Source: an uncultured Clostridia bacterium
Lineage (GTDB): Bacteria; Bacillota; Clostridia; Christensenellales; CAG-1252
NCBI GenBank assembly: GCA_946626795.1
Contig: CAMOUZ010000060.1
Span: 1-7,048, forward strand
Direction: 5' to 3'
DNA: 7,048 bases
Numbering within the stretch: position 1 is the stretch's first letter; every line of letters begins with the position of its first letter. Under the pieces are notes generated by a model. It saw only the letters and a list, made by a program, of their open reading frames with translations, ran no database searches and was not told the DNA's origin. This document shows, in pieces, positions 1 to 4,987 of this stretch. The translations under genes and the position numbers were made by a program.

Positions 1-1
1 C

Positions 2-715
2 ACCAAAGTGGCGCTTTTGACCGCCATCGCGTATCTCCTTTATCTCTTCGTCAAGATCAAGCTCCCCTTTATGTTTCCGAGCTTTCTCGACATGCAGTTC
101 TCCGAGCTCCCCGCCATCCTTGCGGGCTTCTCTTTGGGACCCGCCGCGGGCGTCATCGTCGTTGTTTTGAAATGCTTATTGAAATTTCCTTTCAGCTCGA
201 CGATCTACGTGGGCGAATGGACGGACATGATCTTGGGCGTGATGTACGTGCTTCCCGCATCCATCATTTACACCCTGAATAAGAACAAGAAAAATGCGAT
301 CATCGGACTCTTGGCGGGGACATTCAGTTCCATAATCGCCGCGATGATCTTAAACCGATTCGTCTCCGTGCCCTTTTTCGTCAAGCTCTATTTCGGAGGC
401 GATTTCAGTGGGATTGTCGGCTTCCTCTCTCCCCTCTATCCGAAACTCACCGAGGAGAATTTTTATCTCATCTATCTCTTTGCGGGCGTTCTTCCCTTTA
501 ATTTTATTCGCCTCGCTTTGATGAGTCTTTTGACCTTCATTGTCTATAAGCGGCTCTCCAAGGCATTGCATTGGGAATTCGGAAGTCGGAGATCGGCTGA
601 AACCGAGAAAACGAATGGAGCGGGCACTGAGCAAGACGAAAACGTACCTTCTGAAACGGAAGAACGCTTTGGCGAAACGGAGAGCGAAACGACAAGCGAA
701 AGCCAAGAAAAATAA
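2..715 (+). CDS. ribU: RibU-like riboflavin ECF transporter S component (5' end outside window)
   Basis: This is the membrane substrate-binding (S) subunit of an energy-coupling factor vitamin transporter, most likely for riboflavin. Seen: several hydrophobic helices over visible residues 1-185 (counted from the GTG at 8), the FPSFLDMQFSELPA segment near residues 23-36 followed by AGFSLGPAAG, a VGEW motif near 68-71, and the closing LPFNFIRLALMSLLTF helix with KRLS at its end. These match my recollection of the RibU family. The frame is open through the left edge and the GTG at 8 already lies in the first helix with no SD visible, so the true start is probably upstream. After residue 190 comes a roughly 45-residue hydrophilic Glu/Thr/Ser-rich tail, unusual for S components. 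No EcfA or EcfT gene is adjacent, consistent with a group II S subunit sharing an ECF module encoded elsewhere. Another vitamin substrate is possible. Confidence 0.78.
   Translation, partial: TKVALLTAIAYLLYLFVKIKLPFMFPSFLDMQFSELPAILAGFSLGPAAGVIVVVLKCLLKFPFSSTIYVGEWTDMILGVMYVLPASIIYTLNKNKKNAIIGLLAGTFSSIIAAMILNRFVSVPFFVKLYFGGDFSGIVGFLSPLYPKLTEENFYLIYLFAGVLPFNFIRLALMSLLTFIVYKRLSKALHWEFGSRRSAETEKTNGAGTEQDENVPSETEERFGETESETTSESQEK
672..707 (+). repeat. Degenerate 12-bp tandem repeat in the ribU-like tail
   Basis: Three consecutive 12-base units begin with GCGAAA at 672, 684 and 696; a further GCGAAA occurs at 716, outside the reading frame. They encode a four-residue rhythm, ETES/ETTS/ESQE, in the acidic C-terminal tail. 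Units 1 and 2 match at about 9 of 12 positions and unit 3 is more diverged. This looks like a small slippage-derived expansion rather than a folded domain. Confidence 0.5.
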
Positions 716-752
716 GCGAAAAACAGGCTCGAACCATCACTGATCCACAAAA

Positions 753-803
753 CAAAAAAAACGCGCGATATTCAAGGCATTTAACAGCCAAAGTACCGCG
801 CGT
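753..803 (-). terminator. Rho-independent terminator of the sms-nfn operon, shared with convergent ribU-like gene
   Basis: Arms ACGCGCG (761-767) and CGCGCGT (797-803) form a perfect 7-bp stem, extended inward by weaker pairs and a GGC/GCC inner stem (776-778 with 787-789). Read leftward, the stem is followed by eight T (760-753), the classic U-tract, 19 bases after the nfnB stop codon. Read rightward, the hairpin is followed only by TATTTATA, so it is a weaker terminator for the ribU-like gene. A convergent pair sharing one hairpin is the simplest reading. Confidence 0.75.
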
Positions 804-821
804 ATTTATAAAAGATAATTA

Positions 822-2234
822 TTATTTATTCGAGATATACTCGTCGATGGACTTTGCGGCAAGCTTGCCCGCGCCCATCGCCGAGATGACCGTCGCCGCG
901 CCCGTAACGGCGTCGCCGCCCGCATATACAGACACGCGAGAAGTCAGACCGTCCTCATTCACGATGATGCCGCCGCGGCTATTCACTTCGAGCCCCGCCG
1001 TCGTATTCTTGATGAGGGGGTTCGGAGAGGTGCCGATCGCCATGATGACGACGTCCACGTCCAAAACAAACTCGGAATCGGGAATGGGCACGGGGCGACG
1101 TCTGCCCTTTTGATCCGGCTCGCCGAGCTCCATTTTGATACATTTCATCCCTATGACGCTCCCGTTCTTGGGATCGCGGGGATCGTCCGGATTCTTATAA
1201 CCGAGGATCTCGACGGGATTATTCAAAAGACGGAATTCGATCCCCTCTTCTTCCGCGTGCTCCACTTCCTCTTTTCTTGCGGGGAGCTCCTCCATCGAGC
1301 GACGATACACAATATAGACCTTTTCCGCGCCGAGACGGAGCGCCGTCCTCGCGGCGTCCATCGCCACGTTTCCGCCACCCACGACAGCCACTTTTCCGCC
1401 CTTCATGATCGGGGTGTCGGGGCTCTCTTTATAGGCTTTCATAAGATTGCTGCGCGTCAGGAACTCATTTGCGGAGTACACGCCTTTCAAGGCTTCGCCC
1501 GGGATATTCATAAAGTTCGGAAGCCCCGCGCCCGAGCCGATGAAGACCGCCTCATAGCCCATCTCGAAGAGCTCGTCCACCGTGAGCGTCTTGCCGATGA
1601 CGACATTCGTCTCCACGTCCACGCCGAGCGCCTTCAAAGTGTCCACCTCTTTCTGCACGATGGACTTCGGAAGACGGAATTCGGGAATGCCGTAAACAAG
1701 CACGCCGCCCGCAAGGTGCAACGCCTCGAAAACCGTGACTTTATAGCCTTTCTTCGCAAGGTCACCCGCGCAGGTCAAGCCCGAAGGACCGGAGCCGATG
1801 ACCGCCACGCGATGTCCGTTGGAAGCGGGGATTTCGGGCGTCCCTGTCGAATGCGCGTTATGATAATCCGCCACAAAGCGCTCCAATCTGCCGATGCCGA
1901 CGCTCTCGCCCTTGATGCCGCGCACGCACTTGCTCTCGCACTGCGTCTCCTGCGGGCAGACTCTGCCGCAAACGGCGGGCAAGGAAGAAGTCTTCGTGAT
2001 GATCTGATAAGCGCCCTCGAAATCAAGCTCGCGGATCTTCGCGATGAACTCGGGGATATGGATATTCACGGGGCAGCCCGTTACGCAGGGCATCGTCTTA
2101 CAATTCAAGCAGCGATTCGCCTCTTCGACCGCCACGCTCTCCTCATAACCGAGCGCGACTTCCATAAAGTTATGCGCGCGGACTTCCGGCGCTTGCGTAG
2201 GCATTTCGTGTTTCTTAGGATCCATATTCGGCAT
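822..2234 (-). CDS. nfnB: NfnB, large subunit of NADH-dependent ferredoxin:NADP+ oxidoreductase (GltD-like)
   Basis: NfnB carries the NADPH site, the bifurcating FAD and two Fe-S clusters of the soluble Nfn complex, which reversibly couples NADPH oxidation to reduction of ferredoxin and NAD+. Seen (numbering from the Met at 2234, 470 aa): cysteines 42, 45, 50, 54 (CxxCx4CxxxCP) and 89, 93, 99, 103; an FAD dinucleotide fold with GSGPSG near 147-152; a second nucleotide-binding fold, VVGGGNVAMDAA near 285-296, with YRR near 310-312; and a GGDAVTGAATVI segment near 439-450. Length fits the family. An ATG six bases upstream (2240) would overlap nfnA by ATGA, but the AAGGGGG SD sits only one base from it and seven bases from the ATG at 2234. 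The sequence from MPNMDPKK onward resembles clostridial homologues. Databases often label such proteins NADPH-dependent glutamate synthase small chain; no GltB-type large subunit is present and the adjacent NfnA-type gene supports Nfn. A short loop expansion lies near residues 345-361. Confidence 0.9.
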   Translation of the reverse strand: MPNMDPKKHEMPTQAPEVRAHNFMEVALGYEESVAVEEANRCLNCKTMPCVTGCPVNIHIPEFIAKIRELDFEGAYQIITKTSSLPAVCGRVCPQETQCESKCVRGIKGESVGIGRLERFVADYHNAHSTGTPEIPASNGHRVAVIGSGPSGLTCAGDLAKKGYKVTVFEALHLAGGVLVYGIPEFRLPKSIVQKEVDTLKALGVDVETNVVIGKTLTVDELFEMGYEAVFIGSGAGLPNFMNIPGEALKGVYSANEFLTRSNLMKAYKESPDTPIMKGGKVAVVGGGNVAMDAARTALRLGAEKVYIVYRRSMEELPARKEEVEHAEEEGIEFRLLNNPVEILGYKNPDDPRDPKNGSVIGMKCIKMELGEPDQKGRRRPVPIPDSEFVLDVDVVIMAIGTSPNPLIKNTTAGLEVNSRGGIIVNEDGLTSRVSVYAGGDAVTGAATVISAMGAGKLAAKSIDEYISNK

Positions 2235-2236
2235 AA

Positions 2237-3085
2237 TCATACCCCCTTAAAGAGATTGCAAATCTTCTCGTGAGACTTGCGCTCGAAGTCAAAATACGTG
2301 CGGCCTCTCATCATCGCCTCGTCGAAATCCACTTCATAGCCATTGAAGTCGGGACCGTCCACGCAGGCGAACTTCGTGACGCGCTCTCCGTCGCGGAGAA
2401 GGGTCAGTCGGCAGCCGCCGCACATCCCCGTGCCGTCGATCATAATGGGATTCATCGAGACGGTGACGGGCACGCCGTACGGCTTCGCCGTAAGGGTGAC
2501 GAATTTCATCATAATGAGCGGTCCGATCGTGATGATCATATCGAAGGCTTCTCCTTCGTCCAGCATCTCCTTCAAGGGCACGGTGACATTTCCATGGCGG
2601 GCGTAAGAGCCGTCGTCCGTCATCACGACGAGCTTATCCGAACAAGCCTTGAACTCGTCCTCCAAGATCAAAAGGTCCTTATTGCGGAAGCCGATGATGC
2701 TCGTGACCTCCGTGCCTTGCGCGTGGAGAGCCTCCGCCACAGGGAGCGCGATGGCGCATCCGACGCCGCCGCCCACGACGCAGACTTTCTTCAAGCCTTC
2801 GATATGGGTAGGCATGCCGAGGGGACCGACAAAATCCTCTATGCTCTCGCCTTCCGCCTTATGATTGAGCTTCTCGGTGGTGGCGCCGACGATTTGGAAG
2901 ATGATCTTCACGGCGCCGCGCAGGGGATCCGTCCCCGCGATGGTCAGAGGGATCCTCTCCCCTTCCTCATCGACGCGCAAGATGATGAACTGCCCCGCCT
3001 TCGCTTTCTTGGCGACGAGCGGCGCCTCGATCTCCATCATCGTAACGGTGGGATTCAAACTTTTCTTGGTCAAGATTTTATACAT
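2237..3085 (-). CDS. nfnA: NfnA, small FAD/[2Fe-2S] subunit of the Nfn transhydrogenase
   Basis: NfnA is the NADH-reactive subunit of Nfn and belongs to the ferredoxin-NADP+ reductase / dihydroorotate dehydrogenase electron-transfer subunit family (PyrK-like). Seen in the 282-aa product: an N-terminal flavin-binding beta barrel with RIPLT at 44-48, an NAD-binding segment VVGGGVGCAIA at 103-112, a TIGP stretch at 186-189, and a C-terminal cluster region with Asp217, Cys222, Cys225 and Cys241 followed by VDGP. In the known Thermotoga Nfn structure the [2Fe-2S] cluster is held by three Cys and one Asp, which this pattern could reproduce; assigning Asp217 is my inference. The start has SD GAGGTG (3096-3091), 5 bases upstream. 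The stop codon ends 2 bases before the preferred nfnB start, so the two subunits are tightly co-translated. The alternative SudB/PyrK-like role is less likely given the NfnB partner. Confidence 0.9.
   Translation of the reverse strand: MYKILTKKSLNPTVTMMEIEAPLVAKKAKAGQFIILRVDEEGERIPLTIAGTDPLRGAVKIIFQIVGATTEKLNHKAEGESIEDFVGPLGMPTHIEGLKKVCVVGGGVGCAIALPVAEALHAQGTEVTSIIGFRNKDLLILEDEFKACSDKLVVMTDDGSYARHGNVTVPLKEMLDEGEAFDMIITIGPLIMMKFVTLTAKPYGVPVTVSMNPIMIDGTGMCGGCRLTLLRDGERVTKFACVDGPDFNGYEVDFDEAMMRGRTYFDFERKSHEKICNLFKGV
2242..2248 (-). promoter_or_regulatory. SD of nfnB that decides the start
   Basis: The leftward strand reads AAGGGGG here, within the last codons of nfnA. It is 7 bases from the ATG at 2234 and 1 base from the alternative ATG at 2240. 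Only the former is a workable spacing, so the Met at 2234 is preferred. Confidence 0.65.
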
Positions 3086-3172
3086 ATTTTCACCTCATTG
3101 GTCTCCTCTTCCGAATGGTCGGGTTCCCGATCTTTTCGGCGAGCGAGCCAAAAAAATTACTGCAATTGCGGA

Positions 3173-4096
3173 CTAACGGAGGAATCCGTTTATGATCTGC
3201 TCCTCGGCTTCCTGCTCCGTGAGCCCGAGAGTCATGAGCTTCACAAGCTGTTCTCCCGCGATCTTCCCGATGGCGGCTTCATGGAGCAATGAAGCGTCCA
3301 CGTGATTCGCCTGCAAGCCCGGGACGGCAAGGATCTTTCCATTGTCCATAATGATGGAATCGCATTCCGTATGTCCGTAAGAGGGGGCGTCGCCGATGAT
3401 CTTCGCATCGAATTTCTGGAAAGAATCCCCCTTGGCGACGGAACGCGAAACGACGTCCGCGCTGGAACCCGCGCCTTCAAGATACACCTCATAGGTGCTG
3501 ACCGCCTTCTGCGCCCCATGGGTCATCAAGCGCTCGCGCACCACGAGCTTCGCTTTCTCTTTAAGCTTGGCGACGGTGGTGCGGACGGTATCGTCCACGC
3601 CCTTGATCTGCACCATCTCCATCGTCATCTCCGCGCCTTCTTCAAGATACGCCTCCGTGACGGGGTTCAAGATCCTTTTCCCCGCGCCTTCGCCCGAGCC
3701 GTAATGCTTCTCGACGTAACGCACTTTCGCGCCTTTTTTCAAGAAGAAACGATGGATGCCGTCGTGCTCGGAATCCGCGCCGCCGCAATTATCGATGCCG
3801 CAACCCGCGACGATAAGGACGTCCGCATTCTCGCCGACGTAAAAGTCATTATAAACCATCTCTTTGAGCCCGCTCTCCGTCATCACGACGGGGATATGGA
3901 CGCTCTCGTTCTTTGTATTCGCCGCGATCTCGATATCGATGCCGCTCACCTCTTTCTTGGGAGTGATGACGATATGATCGGTGGAGCGCCTGCCGAGCGC
4001 CTCGGAATTCGAACGAATGTTATAAGCGCCCTCGGGGACGCCGTGGAGATCCGCGATCTCCTCTAAAAGCCGAAGCTGGATCTCATCGAATTTCAT
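3173..4096 (-). CDS. smsB: SmsB/SufB-type Fe-S cluster scaffold protein
   Basis: This SufB/SufD-family scaffold builds Fe-S clusters together with the ATPase SmsC encoded upstream. Seen: 307 aa, far shorter than classical SufB (near 470-500), with the family's core beta-helix and C-terminal helical region. The C-terminal part has GHTECDSIIMD (Cys245) and NHVDASLLHEAAIGKIAGEQL, with His265 and His272. In SufBCD the cluster site is formed by a SufB cysteine and a SufD histidine; here both types of residue lie in one chain, as expected for the minimal SMS system, where SmsB would act as a homodimer. The start has SD GGAGG (4108-4104) at 7-base spacing, and the ATG overlaps the smsC stop as ATGA (4096-4093), indicating translational coupling. 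No desulfurase (SufS) or SufU is in the window. Automated pipelines may name it SufD or SufB; the family call is firm. Confidence 0.88.
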   Translation of the reverse strand: MKFDEIQLRLLEEIADLHGVPEGAYNIRSNSEALGRRSTDHIVITPKKEVSGIDIEIAANTKNESVHIPVVMTESGLKEMVYNDFYVGENADVLIVAGCGIDNCGGADSEHDGIHRFFLKKGAKVRYVEKHYGSGEGAGKRILNPVTEAYLEEGAEMTMEMVQIKGVDDTVRTTVAKLKEKAKLVVRERLMTHGAQKAVSTYEVYLEGAGSSADVVSRSVAKGDSFQKFDAKIIGDAPSYGHTECDSIIMDNGKILAVPGLQANHVDASLLHEAAIGKIAGEQLVKLMTLGLTEQEAEEQIINGFLR

Positions 4097-4833
4097 GCCT
4101 TATCCTCCGTGCCTTTCACGCAAGCGGACACGACGGCGGAGGAACGAAGCAGCTCGGGAAGGATCTCTTCCTTACTTCCCTTTTTCTCCACTCTGCCGCC
4201 ATTCACGAGGACGATCTCGTCCGCCACATTCAAGATCCGCTCTTGGTGAGAGATGATGACGATGGAACTCTCCGCGATATTCTTGCGCATAGTCTCGAAA
4301 ACGCGAATGAGATTATTAAAACTCCAAAGATCGATGCCCGCTTCGGGCTCGTCGAAAATACTCATCTTGGAGGCGCGCGCCAGGACCTCGGCGATCTCGA
4401 TGCGTTTCAGCTCGCCGCCCGAGAGGCTGGCATTCAGCTCACGGTCGATATAATCCCTCGCGCAAAGCCCGACGGAAGAAAGAAACTCGCAGGCATCCCC
4501 CGTTGAGAGCCTCCTCCCGCTCGCAAGACGGAGCAGATCCAAGACTTTGAGCCCCTTAAACTTCACGGGCTGTTGGAAAGCGAAAGAGATCCCCATCTTC
4601 GCGCGCTCGGTGACGGACTTCTCCGTGATGTCCTCGCCGTTGAAGAAGATCCTGCCCGAGGTGGGGCGCTCGATGCCCATAATGATGCGGGCAAGCGTGG
4701 ACTTGCCGCCGCCGTTCGGCCCCGTGATAACCACGAGCTTCCCGTCGGGGATAAGAAGACTGACGCCTTTTATGATCTCTTTATCGACGCCATTCTCTTC
4801 CACTTGAAAGGTGATGTCTCTGAGCTCTAACAT
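4093..4833 (-). CDS. smsC: SmsC/SufC-type Fe-S assembly ATPase
   Basis: This is a cytosolic ABC-type ATPase that powers Fe-S assembly on its SmsB partner, not a transporter: there are no membrane segments and no permease gene nearby. Seen (subtract 2 from positions if counting from the preferred Met; values here count from the TTG at 4839): Walker A GPNGGGKST at 40-48, Q-loop FQQP at 88-91, signature LSGGELKR at 139-146, Walker B ending IFDEPEAGID at 161-170, and the switch histidine in SHQE at 197-200. The FDEPEAGID sequence and about 246-aa length are typical of SufC rather than export ATPases. SD GGAG (4844-4841) is 7 bases from the ATG at 4833 but only 1 base from the in-frame TTG at 4839, so the ATG is chosen. 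It is the first gene of the operon, directly behind the putative promoter, and overlaps smsB by 4 bases. Confidence 0.9.
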   Translation of the reverse strand: MLELRDITFQVEENGVDKEIIKGVSLLIPDGKLVVITGPNGGGKSTLARIIMGIERPTSGRIFFNGEDITEKSVTERAKMGISFAFQQPVKFKGLKVLDLLRLASGRRLSTGDACEFLSSVGLCARDYIDRELNASLSGGELKRIEIAEVLARASKMSIFDEPEAGIDLWSFNNLIRVFETMRKNIAESSIVIISHQERILNVADEIVLVNGGRVEKKGSKEEILPELLRSSAVVSACVKGTEDKA

Positions 4834-4840
4834 TCCCAAA

Positions 4841-4844
4841 CTCC
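4841..4844 (-). promoter_or_regulatory. SD of smsC that decides the start
   Basis: Leftward GGAG lies 7 bases from the ATG at 4833. The longer frame would begin at a TTG (4839) only one base away, which is not a workable initiation spacing. Confidence 0.6.
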
Positions 4845-4876
4845 GAAATAATTATTTAACGAAATAATTATAATAC
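4845..4876 (+). repeat. Tandem 16-bp AT-rich repeat in the smsC leader/promoter
   Basis: Unit 1 (4845-4860) and unit 2 (4861-4876) both start with GAAATAATTAT and end in AC, matching at 13 of 16 positions. Unit 2 contains the proposed -10 box on the opposite strand; unit 1 lies between the expected transcription start and the SD. AAATAATTATTT (4846-4857) is itself a perfect 12-bp palindrome. It may be a local duplication or a paired binding site. Confidence 0.55.
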
Positions 4877-4895
4877 ATTTCTCGCGAGAAGTCTT
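4867..4895 (-). promoter_or_regulatory. Putative sigma-A-type promoter of the sms-nfn operon
   Basis: On the leftward strand a perfect TATAAT (4872-4867) is preceded at 17-bp spacing by AAGACT (4895-4890), which keeps only the central GAC of the TTGACA consensus. The weak -35 suggests dependence on an activator or other contacts. Transcription would start near 4860, giving a leader of about 27 bases. It lies between the upstream terminator and smsC, where a promoter is needed. Confidence 0.55.
4879..4890. promoter_or_regulatory. Operator candidate: perfect 12-bp palindrome in promoter spacer
   Basis: TTCTCGCGAGAA is its own reverse complement and sits between the proposed -35 and -10 boxes of the sms-nfn promoter. 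A regulator bound here would be expected to block RNA polymerase. It does not resemble an E. coli IscR site that I can recall, so the regulator is unknown. Confidence 0.45.
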
Positions 4896-4928
4896 TCATT
4901 TTTTCGAGGTTTCGGAGAAAACTCGCAT

Positions 4929-4970
4929 AAAAAAGCCGAGCCTTCGCTCTTTTTCGAGAGAAAGCTCGGC
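4929..4970 (-). terminator. Rho-independent terminator after pgcA
   Basis: Arms GCCGAGC (4935-4941) and GCTCGGC (4964-4970) make a perfect 7-bp stem, prolonged inward by TTC/GAA and CTC/GAG pairs with single mismatches around a T-rich loop. Read leftward it is followed by six T (4934-4929). It begins 17 bases after the pgcA stop and separates that transcript from the sms-nfn operon. Confidence 0.85.
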
Positions 4971-4987
4971 AAAACAAGCAAAAACGA

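Noticed and set aside
8..10. GTG as the start of the ribU-like gene
   Set aside because: The frame is open to the window edge, no SD fits in the seven bases before it, and the first membrane helix is already under way.
540..743. Small very basic rightward frame overlapping the ribU-like tail
   Set aside because: It starts at a TTG with no SD and its Lys/Arg richness is simply the purine-rich tail sequence read in another frame.
822..2240. Glutamate synthase small subunit (GltD) annotation
   Set aside because: The fold is the same, but no glutamate synthase large subunit is adjacent and the gene is paired directly with an NfnA-type subunit.
1110..2273. Long rightward open frame (387 codons) opposite nfnB
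   Set aside because: It is the antisense shadow of nfnB. The real gene has intact cofactor motifs, an SD and operon context; the antisense product is rich in His/Arg/Asp/Ala with no recognisable domain. Similar long antisense frames at 2270-3292, 3302-4066 and 5222-5944 are rejected for the same reason and reflect codon bias.
3111..3135. Inverted repeat TCGGG/CCCGA in the smsB-nfnA gap
   Set aside because: The arms are only five bases with a two-base centre and there is no T-run or nearby promoter element, so it is not supported as operator or terminator.
3150..3169. Possible terminator between smsB and nfnA: GCAATTGC followed by a seven-T run on the leftward strand
   Set aside because: The palindrome has no room for a loop beyond two or three base pairs and is AT-rich, so it would not terminate transcription. 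Operon read-through is more plausible.
4093..4839. SmsC as the ATPase of a nutrient ABC transporter or of the ECF transporter
   Set aside because: The FDEPEAGID Walker B region and the overlapping SufB-family gene identify a SufC-type ATPase; no permease or EcfT gene is next to it.
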